Source: Nitrospira sp. (GTDB taxonomy: Bacteria > Nitrospirota > Nitrospiria > Nitrospirales > Nitrospiraceae). From it: a stretch of DNA of 64,000 nucleotides. Positions 16,155 through 25,641 of the stretch are shown here, one piece after another (the stretch's first letter is position 1; each line of letters opens with the position of its first letter). A program made the position numbers and the translations under genes. The stretch lies in NCBI GenBank assembly GCA_029194725.1, contig JARFXQ010000007.1, forward strand, positions 62,001 through 126,000, written 5' to 3'. The notes under the pieces were generated by a model. The model was not told where the DNA came from. It saw only the letters and a list, made by a program, of their open reading frames with translations, and made no database searches.

Positions 16155-17030
16155 ATGTCACGCTATATCCTCTTCACAGATCTGGACGGCTCTCTTTTGG
16201 ACAACGACACGTATTCCTTCGGTGAGGCGAGCCCAGCCCTCGAAGCCCTTCGTTCAGAAAACATTCCGGTCATTCTCGTCTCCGGAAAGACCCGTGCGGA
16301 AATCGAGCCGCTCCGAGAACGCCTTGATCACCACAATCCCTTCATCGTTGAGAATGGCGCGGCGGTGTTTGTACCCCTCCATACCTTTGACTTCCCCCTG
16401 GAGCGGTCACGGCGCCGCTCCAGTTATCAGATCATCGAACTCGGTACTCCCTACGCGCTCCTCCGGGATGTGCTCCGGCAAATCGAAGAAGCGGTGGGCA
16501 CACCGCTCCGAGGATTCGGCGACCTGTCGGTCGACGAAGTCATGGAGAACACAGGGCTCTCTCGAGAAGATGCGCTGCGGGCTATGCTGCGTGAATTCGA
16601 TGAGCCGTTTCTCGTGAACGGCCCTCCCAAGCTAATTGAGGAAGTCTGCCGCCAAATCGTGAGGCGAGATCTGAATTGGACAAGAGGCGGGCGTTTCTTT
16701 CACCTGACGGGAAACAACGACAAAGGTCGGGCCGCAGAAATTCTTCTCCGCTGCTACAAACGGCAGGGGCGACTAGCCAACCTGCCGGACGACATAGAAA
16801 CCATCGGTATCGGGGATAGCCTCAACGATCTCCCTCTCTTGCTGACGGTCGATCATCCGGTGTTGGTGCAAAAGCCAGACGGCTCGTACGACCCTGACAT
16901 CAACCTGCCGAACCTCATTCGCGCACCCGGCATCGGCCCTGCCGGTTGGAATCATGCAGTCTTGGAACTGCTACGACAGGCCTCGGAAGAAACATCTCAC
17001 GGCCAATCCGTCAACATCAGAGCCACATGA
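16155..17030 (+). CDS. HAD-IIB phosphatase, mannosyl/glucosyl-3-phosphoglycerate phosphatase-like
   Basis: A 291-residue HAD phosphatase with nucleophile motif FTDLDGSLLD (residues 6-15), Ser in VILVSGKTRAEI, cap-domain segment SVDEVMENTGLS and the Mg motif GIGDSLNDLPLL. It is expected to dephosphorylate the phosphoglycerate product of the GT81 enzyme to the free osmolyte. The ATG at 16155 starts 4 bp after the previous stop; an earlier in-frame ATG lies within the membrane-protein gene and is unlikely. It closes the operon 12880-17030. Confidence 0.8.
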   Translation: MSRYILFTDLDGSLLDNDTYSFGEASPALEALRSENIPVILVSGKTRAEIEPLRERLDHHNPFIVENGAAVFVPLHTFDFPLERSRRRSSYQIIELGTPYALLRDVLRQIEEAVGTPLRGFGDLSVDEVMENTGLSREDALRAMLREFDEPFLVNGPPKLIEEVCRQIVRRDLNWTRGGRFFHLTGNNDKGRAAEILLRCYKRQGRLANLPDDIETIGIGDSLNDLPLLLTVDHPVLVQKPDGSYDPDINLPNLIRAPGIGPAGWNHAVLELLRQASEETSHGQSVNIRAT

Positions 17031-17056
17031 TCGCCATCATTTCGAAACCTGGTGCG

Positions 17057-17500
17057 TTAGTCTTCTGTCGGATTAATGATATGCAGCCCTGCGGTTTTTG
17101 ATGCTGCCAACAGCTGGGAATCCGCGCTAACGACGGTCAATCGTAACGGCTTCAGCTCCAATGCCAATGCCAGATGCATCACCTGCGGTGATCGAAGAGA
17201 CGGATACTCCAAGACCAATTCTTTAGTGGCCAGGTAGGTTTCCATCCTCGGCGCGATAAACCTATAGAGTCCCTGCTTGGATTCGATTTCGAACTTATAA
17301 AGCACCGAATAGCAATCATCCCGTGTAATCTGTCCTTCGTGAGCGCGTGCGCACAGAATCGAATAGAAATCCGTCACGGTCCATGTCGGGACGATCGCAA
17401 CCTTCCCACGCTTCACCATCAGTTTGTTCACGATCCTCGTGCCTCGCTCCATGCTGTAGCGCTTAATGAGTGCGGTCGAGTCGAAATAGTAGTATGGCAT
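17057..17500 (-). CDS. PIN-domain toxin
   Basis: A 147-residue PIN protein beginning MPYYYFDSTALIKRYSMERGT, with catalytic Asp7, further acidic residue in TVTDFYSIL, and TVVSADSQLLAAS near the C-terminus matching the last PIN acidic motif. It lies 4 bp after a small basic protein gene, making a type II toxin-antitoxin pair. The ATG follows GGGAGGGTGTAGGGGG, which also holds the antitoxin stop. Confidence 0.8.
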   Translation of the reverse strand: MPYYYFDSTALIKRYSMERGTRIVNKLMVKRGKVAIVPTWTVTDFYSILCARAHEGQITRDDCYSVLYKFEIESKQGLYRFIAPRMETYLATKELVLEYPSLRSPQVMHLALALELKPLRLTVVSADSQLLAASKTAGLHIINPTED

Positions 17501-17504
17501 CCCC

Positions 17505-17774
17505 CTACACCCTCCCCTTCAGAATGATGTCCGCGAGCGGCCCTTGGAGCTTGGAGAGCCTATCTTGTAGCTCATCGAGCGGCGCCTCTTCGTACCCTTC
17601 TTTTCGTAAGGTGTCGGCAAGATTCCCTCTATTGAAGGACGCAGTGTCTTCCTGCAGTCGGTCATTCAATCGCCGCTTTGCCAGACGGCTTGAAATCTTC
17701 TGTCCTGGCTTGGTCAGCCCCCGTCCCCTGCTGCGTGGAGCTCGGCTGACGGATAGTTCATCTGTCTTTTCCAC
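17505..17774 (-). CDS. Probable antitoxin partner of the PIN toxin
   Basis: An 89-residue charged protein with basic N-terminal half (SRAPRSRGRGLTKPGQKISS) and acidic, helical C-terminal half (DELQDRLSKLQGPLADIIL). The GTG at 17774 follows GAGGGAGG with good spacing; an ATG at 17801 is the alternative. No antitoxin family is recognised from sequence; the role rests on size, charge and tight coupling to the PIN gene. Confidence 0.65.
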   Translation of the reverse strand: MEKTDELSVSRAPRSRGRGLTKPGQKISSRLAKRRLNDRLQEDTASFNRGNLADTLRKEGYEEAPLDELQDRLSKLQGPLADIILKGRV

Positions 17775-17805
17775 GATGGACGCCTCCCTCTGAAAGAACA
17801 TTCAG

Positions 17806-18945
17806 CTACCGCCTCACCCCTGATTCCTCACGCGGACAACTCGCCAGCCTCGTCGCCGTCTCCGGCAACGCGCCCTCGCCAAAAACATGCGCGGCGATCA
17901 CCTTCGCGACGTCCGACGACAACTCTTGTTGCATCACTCGCAGCGTTTTCGCCGTTGCTTCACGTTCTGTGAGATGTCCCTCCTTTCCACCCTGCGCCAC
18001 TGTCCCAAGGACGCGTCCCGTCCCTGGCTCCACGACCTCGAAATCGCTGCACCACCGAACGTACTTGAAATTTGGGTCGCGCACCTCAATTGGGAACAGA
18101 CGGACAGTACCTCGAACGATCAATTCTGGAGCACCAACCTCTTCACCTTCCGTCTTCGTGGTCACATGAAGTCCTTCCCGGATCAACCCTTCCGCCAGCG
18201 CACGCCCAACCGGTTCCGCATGATCTCCGGACACTTGTACCGCAATCACCAGATTCGTGGCAAGAAATTGCTCCAACTCATCGGATAATTCGTTTACCTG
18301 ATAGCTGGATGGGGTGCCCTGCCCGCTGGGACGGATCACTCGCAAATCCTTGTTGTATGCCTCGCGCAGAACGAGATTCTTGGCGGCCCGCCGAAGAGCG
18401 CGAACCTTGGCGAGTTTATCCGTCGGTTGCCGTGATTCAGCAACATCCGCGTCGATCGCGCGATCCAACGCCGACACCTTCTCCATCAGCGAGGCCTCGG
18501 CCTGAGCACGATTCATTACGCCCAGAGCGTAGTACGACCGGCTGTCCGAGTCGTACCAGACATCCGCAATCCTGACGTTTTCAAGCACTTTGTCGGTCGA
18601 GACTTTCGTCACGTTGTCGATCGTGAGTCGCCGTTCGGCGTTGGTGCCCCCGCGATTCTCAACGACCAAATACGATTCCCAGTCCTTCGCCTGCGCTGCG
18701 ACTTCCGCCTTGAAAATTCGGGCCACGGCCGCATACGCCTGATCTTCCGCGTTACTTCGAATGTCTGCTTGGCCGACTCCGGTCAGGTATTGATCCGGCG
18801 GATACTCCGAACCCCGGCCATCGACCCACCCCGGCTTCCCTTTTCCCGCAAACCAGCTACAGGCGGTCGATGCAGACACCATCAGCCACAGAGACAGGAA
18901 AACCGCAACTCCTTGTCCGAAAGAAGACTCGCCGGCGCGCATCAT
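17806..18945 (-). CDS. LPP20-family lipoprotein, long form
   Basis: A 379-residue lipoprotein from an ATG at 18945 that overlaps the previous stop (ATGA). Its signal ends at lipobox ASTAC (Cys in LMVSASTACSWF). The segment YLTGVGQADIRSNAEDQAYAAVARIF is typical of LPP20 lipoproteins. The C-terminal half (about 215-340) holds a second periplasmic domain with LIVRGTVRLFPIEV, like LpoB/CsgG-type beta-alpha folds. It ends a four-gene lipoprotein operon reading 21638 to 17806. Confidence 0.75.
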   Translation of the reverse strand: MMRAGESSFGQGVAVFLSLWLMVSASTACSWFAGKGKPGWVDGRGSEYPPDQYLTGVGQADIRSNAEDQAYAAVARIFKAEVAAQAKDWESYLVVENRGGTNAERRLTIDNVTKVSTDKVLENVRIADVWYDSDSRSYYALGVMNRAQAEASLMEKVSALDRAIDADVAESRQPTDKLAKVRALRRAAKNLVLREAYNKDLRVIRPSGQGTPSSYQVNELSDELEQFLATNLVIAVQVSGDHAEPVGRALAEGLIREGLHVTTKTEGEEVGAPELIVRGTVRLFPIEVRDPNFKYVRWCSDFEVVEPGTGRVLGTVAQGGKEGHLTEREATAKTLRVMQQELSSDVAKVIAAHVFGEGALPETATRLASCPREESGVRR

Positions 18946-20402
18946 TGCATCACACGCTGGATGATGAACGCCGTCTGGCCTGCAGTCAGCGCGATCGTTT
19001 GTCCATCTTTCACCGCCGTCACCCCTTGTCCAGACGGCTGAATGGACACCTGGTACAGGCTTGGTTCTACCCACGCTCGAGCCACGTGAATTTCGTCGGG
19101 CAAGGTCTGCCAACTTCGCTTGTCTGCTTCTTCCGATGCCACAGCAATTCCCTTTGCCACCACCCCGACAAGAAGTCCCACCCACGGACCGGCATCTCTA
19201 CCGGCAGCATGCTGCGCTCCCCTGGTGATCCCCTCCGCCAGCGCGAATTTCGTCGCCGCTCGAGCCAGAGCTTTCGCAGTAATCGCCGGTAAACGTTCCG
19301 AAAGACTCTTCTCTGCGAGAGCGGTTACATTCTGCGCCAGCTCTGATCGTACGGTGACAGAATGACCAAACGAATCGGTCAGCGTCATACTCTCAGATCC
19401 TACCCGCGTCTTTTGCGGGATTAACCGTGGGAGCGCAACGCGGGCCACTTCTCCATTAAGTCCATACAATAGGCTGTCCGCCACACGATCTCGTCGATAG
19501 GGCGACTGGAAGACCGCTCGATTCAGCAAGACCAACTGTATGGCATCCAGACTAATAGGTAAGTCAAGGAACAGATCCTCTTTGCGCGGAGCCCGACCAT
19601 TATAGCTGATCATCACAACGTGAGCGAGCTGCTCTTGGGATGATCGAGACTGCCACTCAACATCAGGAAAAGTCTGTCGATACTCAGCAAGTTCGGTTGT
19701 TAAGCTTAGCGCCTCCGCTGTGCGCAAGAGATCGGAGCGCAAGGAGGGAGGAACGGGCACCTTCGACCACGCCTGCATCGATCCATATGCTTCATAGGCG
19801 TTGCGATAGGCAATAAAGGCGTTATTGAGATCACCGGCTGCCTCGTACAGAATACCGCTCACATATCGCGCAAACCCGTCGTTCCGGTACTTATCGGCAT
19901 CCTTTACTCTGTCACTGAGCACGTTCAAACGATGGTCGATACGTCGCGCCTCCACCAATGCTTCTTGAAGTTGTCCCTGAGCCGCATAGTTCAAGGCCTT
20001 GATTACGTTGATCATGACGTGTTCATAGGCATCGCCTTCGTACGGCAAGACATTGTCGTTGCTGACGAACGCGGCGGTTTCCGAACGGATGGTCCTAGTA
20101 TAGAGCCGCTCAACCTCCTCTTCCGCTCGTTCCAATGCCGCACTGCTTTGCTGGTATTGGCCTGCCAGCTGTAGCACCATTCCTCGATCCATTTCATACA
20201 GTAACCGTGCCTTGGTCCCATACTCGTTCTCGGTCTGCTCGACGATCGCCGCAGCCCGTTGCGGATCACCGGCAAAGAGGCTTTGCTCAATAAGGAAGTA
20301 GCGATTACCGGCAGGACTGCACCCGGTCAGGAGCACGAGAACGGCAAGAAACGGCAGCAACGAGATCCGCCCGTGGGTAAAGCGTGGAAGGATTTGGTTC
20401 AA
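18942..20402 (-). CDS. COG3014-type TPR lipoprotein
   Basis: A 486-residue lipoprotein with signal LLPFLAVLVLLTGC. Residues about 30-240 form TPR-like helices (QQSSAALERAEEEVERLY; YVSGILYEAAGDLNNAFIAYRNAYEAYGS). The C-terminal part is a periplasmic domain with a glycine-rich membrane-like patch (GPWVGLLVGVVAKGIAVAS). Proteins of this group occur next to LpoB-like and LPP20 lipoproteins in many Gram-negatives; their function is unknown. The stop overlaps the next gene. Confidence 0.75.
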   Translation of the reverse strand: MNQILPRFTHGRISLLPFLAVLVLLTGCSPAGNRYFLIEQSLFAGDPQRAAAIVEQTENEYGTKARLLYEMDRGMVLQLAGQYQQSSAALERAEEEVERLYTRTIRSETAAFVSNDNVLPYEGDAYEHVMINVIKALNYAAQGQLQEALVEARRIDHRLNVLSDRVKDADKYRNDGFARYVSGILYEAAGDLNNAFIAYRNAYEAYGSMQAWSKVPVPPSLRSDLLRTAEALSLTTELAEYRQTFPDVEWQSRSSQEQLAHVVMISYNGRAPRKEDLFLDLPISLDAIQLVLLNRAVFQSPYRRDRVADSLLYGLNGEVARVALPRLIPQKTRVGSESMTLTDSFGHSVTVRSELAQNVTALAEKSLSERLPAITAKALARAATKFALAEGITRGAQHAAGRDAGPWVGLLVGVVAKGIAVASEEADKRSWQTLPDEIHVARAWVEPSLYQVSIQPSGQGVTAVKDGQTIALTAGQTAFIIQRVMQ

Positions 20403-20417
20403 CAGTGTCCGCGGAAC

Positions 20418-21032
20418 CTAAAAGACGGTGCGTTTCCTTTCAACCACCTTCTTGATCTTCTTCTGCCCGTACCAGATTTTCGCATTGTTCTCCAGATCGA
20501 TCATCTGGAGATCCACTTGGTAGAAGACCGCTTTGGTCCCATCGACTTCGTCAAGAATGGTAGCGATCGTACCCTTCATCATGAAATCGGCGCCGGTCTC
20601 CTTTCCAGGGGCCTTCTGCGTTTCTTCGCGCGCGTAGATGGCTTGCTCTTTTCGTTCGGCACGAACCTCATCACGCTCGCCTTTGCCGGCCACGAACGTC
20701 ACTTTCTGGGAATTAGTGAGTTCTCGCTCTAGATCCGTAATAAAAGTCTGCACGTTGATATGTTCATGGCTGCTGTTCAGGACCGTTCCCACGACGACGA
20801 CAGGTTGACGTTGGTTCGTCTTTTCGAAATTCCCTAGCCACGGATATTGTAGCGCATCCTTGACCATGGCTTCGGCGACCATTCGGGAATCCGTGTCGTT
20901 CCACCGGCCGCTCAAATCGATAACGGCCGCGGCATCAACACGGGTCACCTTTGTTTCGTGTCCGCATCCCGACAAAACGAGGGCAATACTTACTGGAACG
21001 ACAAGCGCCGGCCTCTGCTTTCGAATCACCAT
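20418..21032 (-). CDS. LpoB-like lipoprotein (penicillin-binding protein activator family)
   Basis: A 204-residue lipoprotein with signal ALVVPVSIALVLSGC. The mature part matches the LpoB family: IDLSGRWNDTDSRMVAEAMV, VVVGTVLNSSHEHINVQTFITDLE and DFMMKGTIATILDEV, ending with LENNAKIWYGQKKIKK. E. coli LpoB reaches from the outer membrane to stimulate PBP1b. The partner here is unknown because no PBP gene lies nearby. It is 15 bp from the next gene in the operon. Confidence 0.8.
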   Translation of the reverse strand: MVIRKQRPALVVPVSIALVLSGCGHETKVTRVDAAAVIDLSGRWNDTDSRMVAEAMVKDALQYPWLGNFEKTNQRQPVVVVGTVLNSSHEHINVQTFITDLERELTNSQKVTFVAGKGERDEVRAERKEQAIYAREETQKAPGKETGADFMMKGTIATILDEVDGTKAVFYQVDLQMIDLENNAKIWYGQKKIKKVVERKRTVF

Positions 21033-21071
21033 GAACCTCCGAGAAGGGGTGCACTCTCACCACTTTGAGGC

Positions 21072-21638
21072 CTAGCGAACGCCTCGCTTTTCCTCTTCCT
21101 TCTCCAACCGTTCGAACAGACGGTCGGCATTCTTCCGTACGAAATCCCGTACTTCTTTATTCAGCTCTTTGGCCTGTTCCAAGTTATTCTTCATGTCTTC
21201 CAGACTCAACTTGGTCAACACGTAATAGGTGTCGGTCTTAGCATCCATGTACTGATCAATTCTCCGAACGCCGCTAAGTGTCGTCATTGTGAGGGTCTTA
21301 ATGGCTCGCTCGACATTCTGTTCTTCTGTATTCCTGGTAAAATCACCAGCAGTCGTTGAGGCCGCATAGTCTCTCATCAGATACCCGGTGTAGGTATCGA
21401 ATGTCTTAGCGATCTCGGCTCTCCCTCGATTTTCAGCCGTATCCCAAGCAAGCGGCGCGTTCCGGACCCCGACGACTGCTCCCACACCATAAAAAGCTTT
21501 ACTATCCTTTTCATTAAAGGCTCCGGACCCCTTTGAAACCCATTTAGGAGGACCACCACAAGCCGCAAGTCCCATAACGAGAAGGACGACAAGACCGGAG
21601 CCAACCAGCCTTGATTGCATCGTTTGTGACCAGATCAT
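21072..21638 (-). CDS. LPP20-family lipoprotein, short form
   Basis: A 188-residue lipoprotein from the ATG at 21638, behind AAGGAGG. Signal ends GLAAC. The mature start PPKWVSKGSGAF and AFYGVGAVVGVRNAPLAWDTAENRGRAEI are LPP20-like. The C-terminal 40 residues are a charged helix (DFVRKNADRLFERLEKEEEK). It is the first gene of the lipoprotein operon. Confidence 0.75.
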   Translation of the reverse strand: MIWSQTMQSRLVGSGLVVLLVMGLAACGGPPKWVSKGSGAFNEKDSKAFYGVGAVVGVRNAPLAWDTAENRGRAEIAKTFDTYTGYLMRDYAASTTAGDFTRNTEEQNVERAIKTLTMTTLSGVRRIDQYMDAKTDTYYVLTKLSLEDMKNNLEQAKELNKEVRDFVRKNADRLFERLEKEEEKRGVR

Positions 21639-21784
21639 AGAATCCTCCTTGGGGTAACTAAGCATATTTGCCGCACCTATAATATCCGGCTAAAAACCCT
21701 GAAATTATGCTAGCATGCGTCATTTTATCAGTCAACGCAACGCTCGTTTCGAGCGGGTATCGCCATGGACAAGGAGGAAACCCT

Positions 21785-21955
21785 GTGGCGGACATCCAGG
21801 TTGAAGACGGCATGATCAGAATTCTGAACTTGGAGATCCAGGATCCCAAGGCTGCGGCGGTCCTCGCTGCATACCCCCAGGCACGTTGGGCGGAAATCAC
21901 CCGTCGAGCGGTCAAGATCGGCCTTGGATACTTGAAAGGCGGCGAGAACGATTAA
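21785..21955 (+). CDS. Small conserved-looking protein of unknown function
   Basis: A 56-residue protein from a GTG at 21785 with a strong AAGGAGG 7-8 nt upstream. It reads IQVEDGMIRILNLEIQDPKAAAVLAAYPQARWAEITRRAVKIGLGYL. The last helix resembles the basic helices of ribbon-helix-helix regulators, but no family is assigned. It stands alone, divergent from the lipoprotein operon. Confidence 0.6.
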   Translation: MADIQVEDGMIRILNLEIQDPKAAAVLAAYPQARWAEITRRAVKIGLGYLKGGEND

Positions 21956-22034
21956 ACCATTGGCGTGCGATGGGCTTGGCTGACGGTTGCGCAAGCGCGA
22001 GCAGCGCAACAGCACGTTCGCATTGAGCCATCGC

Positions 22035-22961
22035 CTACTGTTGCCGTTCAGACGGGGTTTGAGGATCGGCGCCAGGCGTAAATGCCGATCTCCGTCCTTC
22101 GACCAACGCCGTGTCTCCATCACCATCGATCCGTAGACTCGATGGGCGTTGTGTACCATTGGAAGCCGCCTCGACCTGTCGCACGAGGTAGCCCCCCAAC
22201 TCGGAAGCCATGAGCCAACCGTTTCCGTCCAGATCGGCATCACCGGACAGCCCGGTCAATAGTGTCTCAACAAAGCGACTGCTCTTCTCGACACGAGCGA
22301 CAGCCTCTCCCTTACTTGCCGCGCTGATGACTTGCACCGCACGCCGATCGGTCTCCGATTCCGGGACCATCCGTCCTTCCAACGACAGCTCCGGTGGCAC
22401 AGTGATTTCCCACCCGAATACCGGCGCATCGAAAATCAGGAGCGTATGTTTGGAGGCCGTCCGCCTCGTAAATTCCTTTAGATGCTCCACCGTGATCGAC
22501 TTCGTTGCGTGGTTGGGCTGTGCGTCAAATGGCACAAGGTACCCTCGCTCTTGCCCATCGGAGTCCTGCATAAACCCGGCGTGCCCGACGTAGAAGATGA
22601 CGAGCCGGTCCATGCGGCCAACTTTTCTAGGCAACATGTCGTCCAAAAGCTGATGGAGGCGTCGCGAGCTAGCGTCCTTGTCGTAGAGCTCAATCACCTC
22701 ATCGAACCTCAACCGCCGAAACGCTTCGGCCACCTTCTTGGCATCGCTGATCGCTCCTGGGATGGGAGGAGCCAGGACATAGTTTTCGATCCCAATAATG
22801 ATTGCCCACGACTTGTAGTACAGGCCCTCAGGCTTTCCCACTTGAGCCTCAGCAGTTGACAGAGCGACAACCAAAAACATGCCGACCATATGAGCGCCCA
22901 GCAAAAGTAGGATTGAAAGCATAGGCGATGGGTGTTTCCCAGACTGCTTTGCGCTGTTCAT
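22035..22961 (-). CDS. Caspase-fold (peptidase C14-like) exported protein lacking the catalytic cysteine
   Basis: A 308-residue protein with an N-terminal membrane/signal segment ([21 protein letters not shown]) and a caspase p20-like domain: [38 protein letters not shown] with His127, GYLVPFDA. At the cysteine position, where active members read DAC, it has LLIFDAP (Asp178-Ala179-Pro180). An EF-hand-like [16 protein letters not shown] follows near residue 240. It is likely a catalytically dead pseudo-caspase acting as a binding module in the periplasm. Transcription is divergent from acs. Confidence 0.75.
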   Translation of the reverse strand: MNSAKQSGKHPSPMLSILLLLGAHMVGMFLVVALSTAEAQVGKPEGLYYKSWAIIIGIENYVLAPPIPGAISDAKKVAEAFRRLRFDEVIELYDKDASSRRLHQLLDDMLPRKVGRMDRLVIFYVGHAGFMQDSDGQERGYLVPFDAQPNHATKSITVEHLKEFTRRTASKHTLLIFDAPVFGWEITVPPELSLEGRMVPESETDRRAVQVISAASKGEAVARVEKSSRFVETLLTGLSGDADLDGNGWLMASELGGYLVRQVEAASNGTQRPSSLRIDGDGDTALVEGRRSAFTPGADPQTPSERQQ

Positions 22962-23130
22962 CGAGTCACCCTATCTCCGGCCTAAACGGGTGTCAAGCAA
23001 CGGAATCGAGATGAACGGCAGGACCACAATAAGATGGCCTCGACGCATCTGTATGGTTGCAGGCACCTTCGACTTTCTCCATAATGACGCGTCCGCGCCG
23101 AACTGCGCTGACGAAGGAGACGCTGCTGCC

Positions 23131-25020
23131 ATGAATGAAAAGATTGAGACCCTGTTGAAGGAAAGTCGGACCTACCAGCCGACCGCGAAGACGATAGCCG
23201 CTGCCTATATCAAAGACTACGAGACCGAGTACAAACAATCCCTCGCAGACCCTGAAACATTTTGGAGCCGGGAAGCTAAGGAGCTGGACTGGTTCTCTCC
23301 TTGGGATAAGGTCCTGGAGTGGAATTATCCATGGGCGCAATGGTTTGTCGGCGCACGATGCAACATCGCCTATAACTGCCTGGATCGCCACATCAAAACC
23401 TGGCGCAGGAATAAAGTCGCGCTGGTCTGGGTCGGTGAAAACGATCAGGAACGAATCTTCACCTATGCCGAACTCCACCGACAAGTGAACCGCTGCGCCA
23501 ACGCTCTCAAAAGGCTCGGTCTCCAGCAAGGCGACCGTGTCACCATCTATTTGCCGAAAATACCCGAACAAGTCATCGCCATGCTGGCTTGTGCCAGGAT
23601 CGGCGCGATCCACAGTGTCGTCTATTCAGGTTTCAGCGCTCCTGCCCTCGCCAGCCGTATCAACGATGCAGAAGCCAAAGTTGTGATCACAGCTGATGTC
23701 GGATTCGACCGCAGCAAGGCCATCCAATTGAAACCAGTCGTGGACGAAGCCGTTAAGGCCTGTCCTACAGTCGACCACGTGGTGGTCGTGCGTCGCCAGC
23801 TCCAAGGTCCGCCCATTTCCGCCCAAAAGGAAATCGACTGGAAGGAGTGGCTCGAGTGTGAACGACCGGTTTGCGAAGCAGAGCAGCTGGATGCCGAAGC
23901 ACCGCTCTATATTCTCTACACGTCCGGCACAACCGGTCGACCGAAGGGCGTCGTCCATGTCCATGGAGGGTACATGGTCGGCACCTATACGACGACGAAA
24001 TATGTGTTCGACCTAAAAGATGATGACGTGTACTTCTGCGTGGCTGATCCAGGATGGGTCACAGGCCACAGCTATATCGTCTATGGTCCTCTCCTCAACG
24101 GCGCAACGATTCTGACCGCAGAAGGGAAACCGGATTATCCGGACCCTGGACGTTGGTGGAATCTCATCGAACGGTATGGGGTCTCGATTTTCTATACGAC
24201 CCCGACCGCAATCCGACTGCTCATGCGCTACGGCGAAGACTGGCCGAAGAAATTCGATCTCTCGACGCTCCGTATCCTCGGGAGCGTCGGAGAGCCGATC
24301 AATCCGGAAGCCTGGGAATGGTTTCATCGTGTGACAGGCGAGGACAAACCTATCATGGACACCTGGTGGCAGACGGAAACGGGATCGATCTTGGTCACCC
24401 CGCTTCCCACCGTGCCGTTGAAACCAGGCTCGGCCACGCGCCCGTTTTTCGGCATTGAAGCCGATGTCGTTGATCGCGAGGGAAACAGTCTACCCGCAAA
24501 CGCCGGCGGCTTCGCCGTCATCAAGAAACCCTGGCCGGCCATGATGCGCACCATTTACAAGGATCCAGACCGGTATAAGGCCTACTGGTCCACCATCCCC
24601 AATTGCTACACGGCCGGCGACGTCTGCCATAAGGATGCAGACGGCTACTACTGGTTCATGGGCCGCGCGGATGACGTGATCAAAGTCGCCGGCAATCGGC
24701 TTGGCACCGCTGAAGTGGAAAGCGCGTTGATCAGCCATCCCGCCGTCGCGGAGGCTGCCGTAATCGGCAAACCCCACAAAACGGTCGGTGAATCCATTAA
24801 GGCCTTCATCATCTTGAAACAGGGCGAGCAGGAAAGTCCTGCGCTGATCGAGTCGATCAAAGATCAAGTCTTGAAAGAGCTAGGCAAGATCGGCGTCCCG
24901 GCTGAAATCGATATCGTCCCTTCCCTCCCCAAGACTCGGTCTGGAAAAATCATGCGCCGCGTCCTGAAAGCGAAGGAGCTTGGGCAAGACCCAGGGGATA
25001 TCTCGACGATCGAGGAGTAG
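23131..25020 (+). CDS. acs: Acetyl-CoA synthetase (AMP-forming)
   Basis: A 629-residue ANL-superfamily enzyme making acetyl-CoA from acetate, ATP and CoA. Key motifs: ATP loop [39 protein letters not shown] hinge, and the regulatory lysine in [12 protein letters not shown] that is acetylated in Acs proteins. The ATG at 23131 follows AAGGAGA; the frame extends 47 codons upstream without other support. Length is slightly below E. coli Acs (652). It is monocistronic, suited to organic-carbon assimilation. Confidence 0.92.
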   Translation: MNEKIETLLKESRTYQPTAKTIAAAYIKDYETEYKQSLADPETFWSREAKELDWFSPWDKVLEWNYPWAQWFVGARCNIAYNCLDRHIKTWRRNKVALVWVGENDQERIFTYAELHRQVNRCANALKRLGLQQGDRVTIYLPKIPEQVIAMLACARIGAIHSVVYSGFSAPALASRINDAEAKVVITADVGFDRSKAIQLKPVVDEAVKACPTVDHVVVVRRQLQGPPISAQKEIDWKEWLECERPVCEAEQLDAEAPLYILYTSGTTGRPKGVVHVHGGYMVGTYTTTKYVFDLKDDDVYFCVADPGWVTGHSYIVYGPLLNGATILTAEGKPDYPDPGRWWNLIERYGVSIFYTTPTAIRLLMRYGEDWPKKFDLSTLRILGSVGEPINPEAWEWFHRVTGEDKPIMDTWWQTETGSILVTPLPTVPLKPGSATRPFFGIEADVVDREGNSLPANAGGFAVIKKPWPAMMRTIYKDPDRYKAYWSTIPNCYTAGDVCHKDADGYYWFMGRADDVIKVAGNRLGTAEVESALISHPAVAEAAVIGKPHKTVGESIKAFIILKQGEQESPALIESIKDQVLKELGKIGVPAEIDIVPSLPKTRSGKIMRRVLKAKELGQDPGDISTIEE

Positions 25021-25073
25021 CGTACGGAAAAGTTCGGCCTGATATGAGTCTAATTGAGTAAAGGGAAAGACAT

Positions 25074-25616
25074 ATGGAGAAACCAACGGCTTTCGTTGCG
25101 GCAATTTCGATTGGGATCATGACCCTGTCCTTACAGGTAATCGATCCAGGACTCACCCCTGCAGCGGAACAGCAGCCAAAGGCCAAACCACACTCCAAGA
25201 CCGTCAAACCAAAAACCGTCAAGCCCAAGGCTGTCAAACCAAAGACCGTCAAACCCGAGATCGCCGCACCCGAGACGGTCCAACCCAAGATCGCCAAACC
25301 CAAGATCGAACCGAAGTTTCAAACAGCTGAAACTGCAGCAGAGGGCAACGCCTGTTTCGGCGTTGCTCCACAGATCGAAAGACTTGTTCCCGATGAAGGC
25401 CAACCCGGTGTGAAAGTCACGATCACAGGGTCCGAGTTCGGCTCACCAGACTGCTTGCGAGGTGTGTCCTTCGGGCCAGGCCAGGCTTCCATCTTTACAA
25501 TGGAAAACGAATCCACCATCTTAGCAACAGTCCCAACTGATGGCCGTAAGGGCCTCGTCATGGTCACCGTCACAACGGCTTCCGGAGAGGACTCCAAACC
25601 ATTTTTGGTCAAATAG
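25074..25616 (+). CDS. Exported IPT/TIG-domain protein with TVKPK repeats
   Basis: A 180-residue protein with an N-terminal signal (FVAAISIGIMTLSLQV), then about five tandem TVKPK-like pentapeptides (residues ~43-75) rich in Lys and Pro, and a C-terminal IPT/TIG immunoglobulin-like domain (IERLVPDEGQPGVKVTITGSE to the end). The repeat linker would be extended and basic, suited to cell-wall or polymer binding. Function unknown. It starts 53 bp after acs and may be cotranscribed. Confidence 0.65.
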   Translation: MEKPTAFVAAISIGIMTLSLQVIDPGLTPAAEQQPKAKPHSKTVKPKTVKPKAVKPKTVKPEIAAPETVQPKIAKPKIEPKFQTAETAAEGNACFGVAPQIERLVPDEGQPGVKVTITGSEFGSPDCLRGVSFGPGQASIFTMENESTILATVPTDGRKGLVMVTVTTASGEDSKPFLVK

Positions 25617-25641
25617 GCGAACGGGGCTGCGATTTTTCAGC

